A stretch of DNA of 42,988 bases from Chara braunii (lineage: Eukaryota; Streptophyta; Charophyceae; Charales; Characeae). The translations under genes were made by a program, and so were the position numbers. The notes beneath the pieces were generated by a model, which searched no databases, was not told the DNA's origin, and saw nothing but the letters and a program-made list of their open reading frames with translations. The stretch is from assembly GCA_003427395.1 (NCBI GenBank), contig BFEA01000448.1, forward strand, positions 191,004 to 233,991, given 5' to 3'. This document shows, one piece after another, positions 17,690 through 28,677 of the stretch (the first letter of the stretch is position 1; each line of letters starts with the position of its first letter).

Positions 17690-19044
17690 TTCCGAAAACT
17701 ACAAGAAGCGCAGGAAGAAGAAGAACGAATAATGAATGAATTAAGACAAATATTTCATTACGATGAGCGAGCTTGCATCCATCCTTCAGTCCATCATGAT
17801 CAATCTTGTTTGTCTCGAAAAGAAGATTGATCGTAACACTGCCTCGTTTGAGACAGTGACCAGACTCTTAAAAGGAAATGACAAGGTAGGAGTTGAGGAG
17901 GCGACCAGGGGGGAGTTAGTAAAGAAGAAAAACCCCAAGAGAAGTTATTGAAGGATGCCATGAAGCGAGCGATGCCAGACAAAGTCGAAGGTTCTAAGAA
18001 AGAACCTGAGAGACCGGCCGAGAAGAAAGAAGAACCCACCAAGAAAGAGGAACCAGTCAAAAAAGCGGAGAAGCCGAAAAAGAAAGAAAAGGTCAGAATG
18101 AAATTGTCGTTTACATATAACAACAAGAAGGATGAAAACTGGTTGTTACGGATCGCCGAGATACAGACTTACTGTAGCACCGCACCTGTTGAGCCTCAGA
18201 GTCAGGTCGCTTTCTCCACGTCTTGTCTGGGAGGAGTGGCCAAGGAATGGGTGTTGGCCGAAGCCAATGCTTCTGGTTTTGAGGATATCGGTGAGTGGGC
18301 TAAGACCCTTGATCTCAAGCAGTTTCTCCAAAAGATCAAGGAGAGATTTCTTGACAAGACGACGACCGATAAGGACTTCGACGAACTCATCACAATCGGC
18401 CAGAAACGTTGGACTTCAGTAGATGCGTTGTCACGTGAAGTTGACCGTCTTTTGCAAGTACATGGGTTGAATCTACAGGACAACCAGGTTCTGTATATAT
18501 ACTCACGTGCACTGTCCGAGCCCATTCGCGGACAGCTCGTGGCAGAAGCCAAGTATGGTAAGTTTAACTATCGACAGTTTCAAGATCTCGCCCTCCAACT
18601 AGAGCAAATGATCGCACAGGTAAAGGGGTCTTACGCTTCGGTGGTAAAGTCAGGACCGGTTGGTGGTTATGGCAAATGGGTCCTTTGGCGGCAAAAGCTC
18701 CAGGACCACATGCTTGAAGTATTTGATGATGATACGGTAGAAAAGTTACCTCTTGATGAGTCCGCGGGAGGAGGAGATAACGGTAGCAGTGAATTTGGGA
18801 AGGGTGATGTCACTGCCGTGATGGCTAACAAGGGAGGCCAAGGCCAATGGAAGAAGAAGAGGAGGCCACACTCGTTCCCCAAGCATCCCGACATTGCATT
18901 CGGGAGACCTTGGGAGAAAATGGACATGACACGAGAGGAGTGGCAGTCCAAAATGGACAATCGCCAATGCTTCAAGTGTGGCACCGTGGGGCACGTGATA
19001 GCTTGGTGCCCGCTTATTCGTAACCTAAAAGCGAGCAGCCAGTA
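17690..19044 (+). pseudogene. gag of element 2 (two frameshifts)
   Basis: Capsid and nucleocapsid precursor. An N-terminal coiled coil rich in Glu (EEFRKLQEAQEEEERIMNEL) shifts frame near 17755 into SELASILQSIMINLVCLEKK. A second shift near 17935 leads into the long frame starting at 17948. A Lys/Glu-rich stretch precedes the capsid domain (MKLSFTYNNKKDENWLLRI to about residue 225). The zinc knuckle CFKCGTVGHVIAWC, a perfect CX2CX4HX4C, is near the C terminus (about residues 342-355), and the frame ends at TAG 19043. Domain order and size suit a Ty3/gypsy gag. Confidence 0.85.
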
Positions 19045-19312
19045 GGACTAGCATCTGCTCCTACTGAGTTGAAGGGATTAGACGAAGACAAAGGTAAGGC
19101 GCCTATAAACTCTTCTACCCCTTTAACTCTTAAGGAAGAGGATGACTCTTCTTCCTCCTGTCGTCCAGAACACCCCGACACTATACTTTGTTTTGTCTCA
19201 CCGGACGGTTCCCTTGACGAGCTCGACAGCGAACTGATAGCACTACGGAGTTCGTGGGTGAAGAAAGCTAAGTCTAAGGGTGAGCTGATGATCGCGAATA
19301 TTGAGATTGTGC
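19045..19312 (+). pseudogene. gag-pol linker and protease start of element 2
   Basis: Open frame read through to the insertion point: an acidic, Ser-rich linker (KEEDDSSSSCRPEHP) and then LIALRSSWVKKAKSKGELMI and ANIEIV, the usual lead-in to the retropepsin. The frame stops being element 2 at 19312; residues beyond are insertion B sequence. Confidence 0.75.
19309..19312. other. Target-site duplication of insertion B, left copy (GTGC)
   Basis: GTGC before TGTCG at 19313; the right copy at 37272-37275 is GCGC, one base changed. The restored protein frame supports this position. Confidence 0.75.
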
Positions 19313-20215
19313 TGTCGCGCGCATGGGTCCCGCAGGGGGACCCTCTCGGCCGCGTCACGCAGGATTTTGCAGGACTTCGTCATAGAGCGCAGTTTGCCGC
19401 TCCAGCTGAGTGCGTCAGCCGTACCTCTCGCGAGCCCCTACGACAGGACAGGGTCATGCGTACCTCCACCCGCGGGAGCTGTCACCATCCCTTGAGTGGG
19501 CGTATCCCCGCCGAGCTACCAAACCACGTGCGAAAGCTTTTCGTATGCAATCGCAGAGGTGGCCCGATGGAGGGCGTTTCTCGTTTGCTGTAGCATAGGG
19601 GGTACGCGTGGTCAAACGCCCCTCAATTGGACCCGCACGGGAATCGACGCATTGGGGGGCTGAGGTCCCAAGCACGACTCGTCGTCGGTCGTCTAGGATG
19701 CAATCCACTCACCACGCGTTACACGACACTTGAAAATTTAAAATACACACACAAAAACAAAACTCTCCTATTCCCTTCAGTGTCCGACCCATAACCTTTT
19801 AACACGGTAATCGGTTAGGCGTCGCGCACGAGACTCAAGATAAAACCGCCCGAGCGCTATGACTTTCTCACATCGACCAGCAATGCAAGTATACGCACGT
19901 AGTCACCACGATGGAGTATTATGTGGTACCCACAATCGTGCGACCCTCGATAATTTTGGGGGTCACGTTTCGACGCTCAACTGCCGGCTGACATGCGCCT
20001 TGAGGGGTACCTCTCGACGCTAAACAACCGCCAAGGCGGTTGATCACCACACCCTCTTCTGCACCTTGCGGAGAGTGGGTGGTCCACAAGTTTCGGCTTG
20101 TGGTGGCAGTCAACTCTCTTGGCCTAGGAGGCAAGCTCCATCATCCAGGACCTAGAGAGACATCAAGGGGTTTGACTTTGACGGTTGCCACGGACTATAA
20201 CGTCCAACCAAAATA
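19313..20215 (+). other. Structured left arm of insertion B (candidate RNA domain)
   Basis: Counterpart of 6266-7200. Hairpins include 20025-20042 (CAACCGCC/GGCGGTTG) and 20084-20103 (CCACAAG/CTTGTGG, loop TTTCGG). An outer stem pairs GTGGCA 20103-20108 with TGCCAC 20186-20191 around the invariant TTTGACTTTGACG. A GGAC/GTCC hairpin follows. Relative to copy A, a GGCCTAGG-type hairpin region of about 45 bp (20115-20160) is inserted between the outer stem arms. Confidence 0.6.
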
Positions 20216-21640
20216 ATTGTAAAGAGTAACCGGTAAAAAGAGGGTTTCCCTTTTCTCTCGAGGCATAGTCTGTTTGACTCTTGTGCATGGTCACAACGAA
20301 CCTTACAGATACTTAACGTATATTTACGTGTAAGCGGGAGCGTATACATATACGCATACGAGGGGTTATGAAATACAGGACTATCACTTCTCACAACCAG
20401 TGTAGGGTTCCCTTTAGCCATTATAGCTAGGCCAAACAAGGGTAGTCCAAAAAGTCATGCAGAAGTTTGTGTAGTATTAGACGATCACTCTCACATCAGT
20501 TGTGTGGCTTGTCCATCTGCATTCACACAATACTCAGACTATCACCAAGCTCAATTCAAAGATCTTATAAGCATACCTGCGATCACACAAAGTTCAAACA
20601 ACAACATCACACACACTAAGGGAGTCAACTTTACTGCAATTTTGCGACTCACACCCTACCTTGTGCATACAAGCCCCAACCAATTTCCACCATCCCTCAA
20701 ATAAAGGTACTCGGTCTTTAGAAATGACCACTTAAAAAAGAAATTTGGGAGAAAACCCTAAGAAACATAAAAACCCACACGAGCCAAGGCCTTAGGTTGA
20801 GATGCAGAAGCAGGGAAGTTGTGTCGTAAATCGACCTGTTATCAAAAGATAACAGAAACGTAATCCTTCGTAGGGTCAGGCCGAGTTCAAACCTTCAATC
20901 AAATTCGTAGACCTGCAACACATTTCAGGCCAAAACGGACTAATACTATGTTTTAAGGAGAACATGCTCCGTGTCAAGGCGTAACTTCACTACTAACTTT
21001 CTTCCTCACCTTCTTTCAATGATTTACAGAAACTCCTGAAAATTCCGGCAGTATCTCCCCTAGACAGGGCTGATTGCCAAATTCTTCCTAGCAGAAAATA
21101 ATCTAACTCTCCAAACTTTACAAAATTCCGGCAGCGCTTTCCGTAGGAAAAGTGCCTTTTCATAATTTTCAAGTGTCCAAAAATGACTAACTCCTTCAAA
21201 TTTGTAAAAATTTCGGTAGCGCTTCCCGTAGGAACAGGAGACTGTCAAGATTTATACGAAGTTGAAAATGTAAAGACAAAACACAACTATACTTGGGACT
21301 AACTTCCGACACTTATCTGATAGTTAGAACCGGAGATAGTTTGCACGATCCCTTCTTGAGGATGGCATCGTGAGCTAACACCGATCCTAACTCCTAGTAA
21401 GGTAAGTCCTATCTTATCTCAAGTCTCCCTCTCTCTCCCATCATCCATCTCTCCTACCTATAGCTCCAACACTCAGCGAGCATCTAAAGCAACTAACCTA
21501 TTAAAAGAGAAGTCCCTAGAGATAGCCCCAAAGCATACACAGGTGAGTGCGACATCTTTCGCCAACCCTCAGGTTCCTTTCCAGGCCGCATAGTTCGTTC
21601 AAAAACTCTTGTTATTCCCTTTTACCCTTCCTTACATAAG
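20216..21640 (+). other. Linker conserved with insertion A
   Basis: Corresponds to 8240-9400. It carries three copies of the TTCCGGCAGCGCTTCCCGTAG-type motif (21040-21063, 21122-21149, 21207-21235), against two in copy A, and a GCGTATA/TATACGC hairpin near 20340. No protein-like frame. Confidence 0.65.
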
Positions 21641-23170
21641 GCATAGGATCAGCCAACCCAACTTATGTATGTGACTGACTTGCCAGTTTATATGACTAGG
21701 CCACACCAACTTATGTTGCCCTAGTCTGGTAGCACAAGTATACGTGTAGGGCATAGGACCAAATCACACCAACTTATACCTGAACGTTCGGCATACACAA
21801 AGAACTGAACTTCCTCAACTTATGAGGTGCCAACCTTAGCTTGAACAACGACAAAAGGCATATGACTAAAACACACCAACTTATGATGCGCCTAGCCAGC
21901 CCAAACAGTGACATATGGCGTAGAACCAGGTTACGCAACTTACGAGTAGTCCAGCCCAGCCTAGACAAAGCCACATGCGCGAATGCCCGCCCAACCTTCG
22001 CAATACAACCATGTTCAACGAATAAACATAAGGCATAGAACTCACCACACCAACTTATGATGTGATTAGCCTCTGCCTGAACGAGTGACATAAAGCGTAT
22101 GACCGAGCCACACCAACTTATGGTGAGGCTGGTCAGCCTAAACTTTCGGCATATACAAATAACTGAGCCGCCTCAACTTATGAGGGGTCCAGCCTCTGCC
22201 TAAACACGATGAAAGGCATATGACCAGGCACACCAACTTATGATGTACCTAGCCAGCCCACACGATGATATATAGCGTAGAACTAGGCTACTCAACTTAT
22301 GAGTAGTCTAGCCCGCCTAAACAAGCAACAAGCGAGTGTGATTGAGCAACCCGCAACTTATGCGTTCGCTCAACCTCCGCCACACAACTACATTCAATAA
22401 GTAGAGTCACAAGTTCTTTCTGTCTTCAGACGAGTGGTCAGGTCACCTCAACTTATGAGGCTCCCCATCCAATCATCAACTTATGTTTAGAAAGAAAAAT
22501 AGCCAAATTTTATATTATCTCTCTGCCCTTTGTGTTATCAGGGGCATAGGACCAACTACCCAACTTATGGATGAGTCAGCCTGCCCAAAGTTACCACTCA
22601 ATTTTATACTGTGAATCTTATTTTCTCCTTTGCTTTATCTGCTAGGCTAGATCTCCCAACTTATGGCGTCCAGCCTGCCAATGATATACGTAGTATATAG
22701 TTATATCAGATTGTATACTCAGGTTCCACTTATGTTTGCGACTCATGACTTGATCACACCAACTTATGGTGTGACTAGCCTGCCAAAACAAGTAAACATA
22801 AGGCATAGGACTGATCCACACTAACTTATGGTGTAACTACCCAACTTATGCCTAGACAATCGACATAAGGTGTATGACCGGGCAACACCAACTTATGGTG
22901 AGGCTAGTCAACCTAAACATTCGGCATACACAAGGAACCGAACCACCTCAACTTATGAGGGGCCCAACCTTTGCCTGAACAAACGACAAGAGGCATATAA
23001 CTAGACCACACCAACTTATGGTGTGACTAGTCAGCCCAAACAATGACATATAGCGTAGAACCAGGCTACGCACTTATGAGTAGTCTAGCTCCGCCTAAAC
23101 AAGCAACATGTGCGTGTGGCCGAACAACCCGCAACTTATGCGTTCGCTCGGCCTCCGCAACACAACAACA
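21641..23170 (+). repeat. Hairpin array of insertion B (constant ACTTA loop)
   Basis: About 22 units spaced 50-80 bp around CAACTTATG. Core stems differ but stay paired: CACACC/GGTGTG (22755-22773), CCTCA/TGAGG (22171-22185), CTACTCA/TGAGTAG (22288-22306), CGCA/TGCG inside an outer TTGAGC/GCTCAA (22342-22373). A higher-order repeat of several different units appears at about 22100-22430 and again at 22868-23200, with a partial one at 21780-22010, so the array grew partly by block duplication. Confidence 0.85.
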
Positions 23171-23346
23171 AGTAATGTCACATTCTTGTTTTGTCTGAAT
23201 TCACTCAAATAATCTGACTTCTCATATATATTTTCCAATTTATCTTTCAGATTATGTCCTGAATTCAAAACAAATAAAAGCAATTAACTTTCTCAGTCAT
23301 ACTTACAGGCACACAATAGCAAAGAGCAATATAGTTTAAGGGCGAG

Positions 23347-23520
23347 CATTATACCTGAGTGTTCCCTGCCTCCAGAACCCCGCCTGGGCTCCGGCAGAGC
23401 TCCCGCAATCGATGTGTGGACCTCCCACAAGGTCTTGTTGCGGTCCTACGGGTTGTAATCCCGCCTGCCGCCTTCCTCTCATAACCTCAGACTAGACTTG
23501 AGAGTAAGAAAGGCAGAAGG
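23347..23520 (+). other. Conserved block with tRNA-like fold (insertion B)
   Basis: Counterpart of 10881-11039. The acceptor-like stem CGGCAG (23392-23397) and CTGCCG (23465-23470) and the T-arm-like GGG TTGTAAT CCC are kept. The anticodon-like stem is re-paired as TGTGG/CCACA, and a 9-nt insertion lies before the T-arm. Confidence 0.45.
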
Positions 23521-25637
23521 AGGGGTTTCAGACGCTCGAGATACAAGAGAAGGACAAACTCAACTTACGGGAGAGGGCCTTGTAATCTTCATGGGCCTGA
23601 GGGCCCCGCAATGATGGCCAATAACGCAGCGAAATTTGGTCAACTCACGGCCAGAATGCGGAATAACAGTCCCCTGATGACACCCTCCAAAACTGCAGCA
23701 GTAACTCCCATGCTCTTAGTCAGAGTGCACGCAGCGGCAAAGTACCATGACTAACGTACAACCACCAATGCGACCACCATAATCTCGTGCCTAATGATAC
23801 AAAGTGCGGGACTTAGCGATGCGGTGATGTAGCAACTTTCACAGCAAAAAGCAGCAGACCGCATTGCAAGTGTACCACAAGCGCATACTGAGTGCACTGC
23901 GTGATTGACTGTACTTGATAAAGGAGTGGCCCCTGTGCACAGCAACTCAATGCGCAACTCACAATGCTGCCCAATAGTGCACAGCAAGTTGCATTGTTCA
24001 TACCGCAAGCTCCCAAACGGCATAACAACTCTAACTCCAAAACCAGGTAATCAATCAGACACGGCAAGCTTCAGGTCGTCGCTGCTGGTCGTTCCCCCGG
24101 AGTCACGTAAGATACTCTCGTCACTGCTAGTTGCTGCTGGGCCTGAATGAAGACAAAAATGAGAGCAGGTCCCCCACTAGAATATGGGATGATGCATTCG
24201 GATTCTCGTGGAGGAGTTCATACGACCCCAAAGATAAGGTCAGGTAAGTTCGGTAAGCTCAACTCCTAAAGGAAACCGGTCATAGGAGATGTGCAACAAC
24301 AGGCACTAAGGCAAGCTGCCACAGCAGCGATGGTAGCATCGGTACAGTAGTGGTCCACAGTCTGTGATTCAAAATACACAGACAACTTTAGAAGGATACA
24401 AGTTACCGCAGTGAGAGAGTATCAGTCAGTAGTTCGCATAACCCACCTCAGACGGTACTACGACCCACAGTCTTACCAGCAACTACCCGTCTTCCTTGTT
24501 TGCTGCGACAACGTTTACTGAGGATTTCAAGTGGACCTTCTAGCGGAAACTGGGAAGGTAGTCCGCCAAATCCTTCACCCCTACTCCAATCACTTGTCCA
24601 CTACTATTTAATTGCTTCTGTCTGATATTGTAGTTCTAATATAGGTTCATCCCGTATTGCCAATCCCCAACAAAGAGGGCAACCGCTAACGAAACAAAAA
24701 GCACAATTCTCATACTAGATTTGGGAGAGAGGCAAACGTGGCCATAACAAAAAAGCACGCCCTGAACACTTAGCCCATTTGACCACAGCCACAGTCGAAC
24801 GAAGGACAGTCGTGATCCTGATGATGACAAAGCTACCGTAGGTTGAGAGTGAAACCTGCCCGACGAAACATAGAAAAATACAGTCGCCCTTGTACTAAGG
24901 GTCACTCGATGCAGGTGGGACCCTCTGTCTTTCCCCCTCCGTTGTGCGGTCTCATGCTACTTCGTTTGAGCATAATCGGACCGAATCTTCCACTAGAACA
25001 TGGGCAAAACTCGTTGTCGTGTTACTACTCGGTTTTACCGCGTCATTGTCGATACTCCAGGGCATACCCAGACCAGCGCTTTTCAGCGTACATCCGAGTG
25101 CTATCACGGTCCGCATCCACAGGACCACGATGACTGCGGGGTGAAATAGGTAAGTTTCTCTCTCTAACGCAGATATGGTAACGCGTGACTCCGTTCTCGA
25201 TGATACCGTACTGCAACCACGAGCGTGATGAAGAGCATCGTGATCTTCGATCAATAGCCACAACGGTAGTACCGTGGCTTCGAGCCTGGCGGCATGATGA
25301 GCGGCCTTACAACTACGGCCGAGGCCACAGGGAGTCGCAACATAAGATCCCCCTGCTGGTCATCAGAATCTGCGAATGAATCTTTCGTTGGATCATGGGC
25401 AGATACATTGTTTCCAACCATGTACACAGAAAGGTAAAGCTACTTCCGCCTATAGGATGAGCATCGCACCGACAAACAGCTAAGTCCTTAAGCTCACGGC
25501 AGCCCCTACGTTACTTCCGCCGGTAGTATGAGCAAATTCAAATGTATCTTCTGTCAAAGTATGGGAATATACATTGCCAGGTGAACTCTCCCCTTTCCCC
25601 GACACCTCCTTTCCATCTACTTCCCTCGAACACTCTC
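23521..25637 (+). other. Central and right-arm start of insertion B
   Basis: Non-coding. The first 220 bp match insertion A. Donor-like GTAAGT sites occur at 24244 and 25150. Right-arm modules at 25371-25425 (GAATGAATCTTTCGTTGGAT, then GATACATTG) and 25512-25580 resemble each other and those of copy A. The segment is cut at 25637 by the nested LTR element. Confidence 0.5.
25633..25637. other. Target-site duplication of nested LTR element, left (CTCTC)
   Basis: CTCTC directly before the LTR start TGACTCATG; the matching copy is at 35153-35157 after TGTAACA. Confidence 0.85.
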
Positions 25638-25987
25638 TGACTCATGTCCAGTGGGACAATGCGCACGGAGCCAAGCATCCGCTATGTGATGAAAAGGACT
25701 GAAATGGACAATGCGAGGCTAGCGTAGCATCAACAAAAATGTACATTCCAAATACATACAAGATGGCACAAAATGGCGCAGTGGAAGACTTAAAGAGAAG
25801 ATCTGATCTGATCGGGACTGACCCGACATCCATCACACATCACACATGAGAGAGAGGGAGGAGGGACCGCAATCATGGAAGAAAGGTCCCTCCTTCGCAC
25901 ACAGACATGAGGAGATACCACGGATGAGAGATGGGGGAGGGACGAGACGAAGGAGGAAGGAGGCGAGGGAGTAGACCAAGATCGCAA

Positions 25988-26238
25988 TAGCGAAGTCCCA
26001 AAAATAGTCCCTTGGCGAGTGTCCAATCAATGTCGGTCCCAGAAATGTCGAATCAGATCCTGGGCAATGCGCCCAGCATANNNNNNNNNNNNNNNNNNNN
26101 NNNNNNNNNNNNNNNNNNNNNNNNNNNNNNNNNNNNNNNNNNNNNTAGCGAAGTCCCAAAAATAGTCCCTTGGCGAGTGTCCAATCAATGTCGGTCCCAG
26201 AAATGTCGAATCAGATCCTGGGCAATGCGCCCAGCATA
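25988..26238. repeat. Assembly gap flanked by exact 93-bp duplication
   Basis: Bases 25988-26080 and 26146-26238 are identical, with 65 N between them at 26081-26145. The other LTR has this sequence once (about 34162-34254). A misjoined gap is the simplest reading. Confidence 0.9.
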
Positions 26239-26315
26239 ACCTCTGCCTGAATCCCTACTGATAACCTCTCACACTCTCAGATTCGAAGAAGAAGATGGGA
26301 AAGAGGAGGAAGGAG

Positions 26316-26319
<4 letters not shown>

Positions 26320-26347
<28 letters not shown>
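26320..26347. repeat. (GA)n microsatellite
   Basis: GA dinucleotides within the LTR; the second LTR has the same tract at about 34338-34370, slightly longer. Confidence 0.95.
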
Positions 26348-26352
<5 letters not shown>

Positions 26353-27132
26353 GAGGGAGAGAAGAGATGAAGTCCTCCTCGCTATCTCACCTGCAGGTCG
26401 TTGTCACCGTACTGACTGTGTCCGTCGTTGTGTGCAGGTACCGCGTGGAGCCCAGCTATGGCGCGAGGTTAGCTCGCCGACTGCAGGTATGGCCTCCGCC
26501 ACTCCCTATCTCCTCTACTCCCTACTCTCTACTCCGCAGCTTAGCGCAGCATAGCGCAGCCTCCAACCAGCAGCGTGTCGCTCCAGAAGTGAGCTACCTG
26601 AACTGTCCCCTGCCCAGCCGTGGCCCAACTATTTGTAGCGCTGGGCGGCTGGGCCTACCTGGTGCTGGCCTCAGAAAACGGCCCAGGTGGTCTTGGTCCC
26701 TATCGGACATCCAGACCCTGCTGCTGATGCAGCATAGCGCAGAAATGCGCCTGGCCTAAAAACGGCCTCCTACCGGTGCACCTGGCCCAAGGTGTCGTCT
26801 TGGGTCCTGCAGGGCCGAAACGACGCCTGTACCTACCGGTTTGGCGCCAAAATGCGCCTGGCCTCGTTTCGGGCCTGCCTCCGGTGTACCCAGTCCCAAG
26901 GTCCGACCTTGGGGCTGCCAGTCCGAAACGGCACCTGAACAGACAAAAATAAGACAGCACACACACAAAAAAAAGGTAAGTAAAATAAACCTATCTACCT
27001 AGTGTGCTGCCTAGGGCCTGGAGGGCCGCCGCGGGCCTCCAGGGCGCGTGCTGGATGGTACGCGGCCTGAGGGCCCTTCAGCAACCGTCGGGCCCCTCAA
27101 ATGGGGCCCGTGTGCAAGCGCAGCATGTAACA

Positions 27133-27145
27133 CCCCCCCCTCCTT
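27133..27145 (-). other. Polypurine tract of nested element
   Basis: On the minus strand AAGGAGGGGGGGG directly precedes the LTR start TGTTACATGC, the expected primer for plus-strand DNA synthesis. Confidence 0.85.
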
Positions 27146-27151
27146 ATGAAG

Positions 27152-27420
27152 TCAAGCCGGTCGGGGGCGAAGCTGACGATCTGAAGGCGGTACTTGGGCG
27201 CGTGTGCGTCGTGGAGCTGAAGATGCCGGCTTGCCTTTCAACTTCTGTTCATAGCGTGCGAGAGCATCGGGCGTTGTTGCCTGAAGTTCCGCACAAGTCA
27301 GCCATCGGTCAGCTCTATGGGTGCAATATGCAAAGTGGACCAAAAATTAAGTCGGCCTGTTGCCGTAACGCGCTGGGATATGATGTCGCCAACCTCTTGG
27401 AAACCGTCCATCGAGGGTGG
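27152..27420 (-). pseudogene. Chromodomain-like C terminus of nested pol
   Basis: The frame continuing from integrase reads DGFQEVGDIISQRVTATGRL and then shifts by one base near 27345 into LVHFAYCTHRADRWLTCAEL. This is the chromodomain pattern of an aromatic strand followed by the W residue and helix. A basic tail follows (APRRTRAQVPPSDRQLR). It would target integration through chromatin contacts; the frameshift breaks it. Confidence 0.6.
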
Positions 27421-28677
27421 GTCTTGTGATCGTCGCCCGGGAAAGTTGTCAAGTTCCGCTGGCGTGTAGAGAGCCAACTTGGAACAGTGAAAGACCGGGT
27501 TGACGGGCAAGTGGGCGGGCACCTGAATGATGAACAAAGGTCCTTCGGGTGCGTCCCTAGCGGGTGCCACGATCGGCCAGGGCCCCATCCATTTCGGAAG
27601 GAGCTTGCGAGAGATATCTTGTTCGAGGCTGAATTCCGCAGCGGAAACCCATACGAGGTCGCCGGCGTGGAATGGACAAGGAATACGCTGGCGGTTGGCC
27701 TGTTGGCGCATACGTTGCTGCGTCTTTGCCATCTGGTCGCGTGCCTTGACAAGAAGCTCTTGCATTCGACGAATGAAGAGAAGGTGCTCGTCGCTCTTGG
27801 CCGCCCGTGGGATGATTGTGTCCAACGGAGAATTGACCGGCGAGCCATGCTCGAACTCAAAGGGCGACATCCCGATAGCTGGATGGATGGACGAGTTGTA
27901 TGCCAACTCGACATCAGGCAGCCGCTCAACCCAATCTTTCTAGTCGGGACGGATGAGAGTTCGAAGGAGGACCTGGGCGGGTCTGATGTGCCCTCTCCGT
28001 TTGGCCATCAGTTTGGGGGTGGCGATCCGAACTTGGCTTGAGGGATGAGCCCCATCGTTTGATGAGTGCCAACCAAAAATCGGACATGAACCGAGTGTCG
28101 CGGTCGCATACGATCTCCTTGGAATCCAACCGGCGTAGAGAACCTCGGCCAACTCCGGTGCCTTGGCATGATAGCGGCAAGGCAGAAACATGGCAAACTT
28201 GGTGAGTCGGTCAACCACCGTGAGAATCCCATCCACACCCGTCTTGTGCTTGGGGAATGGCCCTGTAATGTCCATGGCAATCGCTTTCCTTCGGCGCAAG
28301 GGGACCAGTAAAGGTCGCAGTTCGTCGTACGGGCGATGATTGTGTGATTTGCAACGTCGGCAAACCTCGCATGACTCGCAATAGCGGGTGACGTCGTCGA
28401 GAAGACCGGACCACCAAAAGCGTTCGCGGAGTCGGCCGATCGTGCGATTGACTCCAAAATGTCCGGTGGCGGGGGCATCGTGGAACTCGCCAAGAAGTCG
28501 TGTGCGCAAGTGTGAATCTTGCGGCACACAAAGTAGATCCTTCCCCTGCGAGTGAACGAGCAAGTATCCTGCTTGGATCCGATAGTGCGAAGGCGCCGGA
28601 TTGGGAGAGGAACAATTTGCGTACTTGTCGCGAAACTCGGGGTCGGCTTGATAGCCGCAGATGAAACTGTCCCGCAA
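27421..28677 (-). pseudogene. Integrase of nested element
   Basis: Begins with an HHCC zinc domain: HDAPATGHFGVNRTIGRLRE then CESCEVCRRCK. The first catalytic Asp lies in AIAMDITGPFPKHKTGVDGI. After a frameshift near 28180 the second Asp is in IVCDRDTRFMSDFW and the catalytic Glu in RHPQTDGQTERAHQ. A further shift near 27930 leads into MAYNSSIHPAIGMSPFEFEHG and the C-terminal DLVWVSAAEFSL and KLLPKWMGPWPIV strands. All three catalytic residues can be seen, but in different frames. Confidence 0.9.

Larger units (their letters stand above)
17690..19312 (+). mobile_element. Ty3/gypsy element 2, left half
   Basis: Plus-strand retrotransposon with gag and the start of the protease, cut at 19312 by insertion B. 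Its continuation is at 37276. Removing insertion B and one 4-bp duplication restores the frame from IEIV into HTRVGALLD, which fixes the junction to the base. Confidence 0.9.
25638..27132 (-). repeat. LTR of nested element (3' LTR in its own orientation)
   Basis: Starts TGACTCATGTCCAG and ends GCATGTAACA in window orientation. The 1,495-bp length is inflated by a 65-N gap flanked by an exact 93-bp duplication. Inside are a GA microsatellite (about 26320-26347) and GC-rich hairpins in 26600-27130, for example CCCAAG/CTTGGG and GGGCCCC/GGGGCCC. Confidence 0.9.

Noticed and set aside
27527-28041. Plus-strand frames across the nested pol
   Set aside because: Antisense shadows of integrase on the minus strand.
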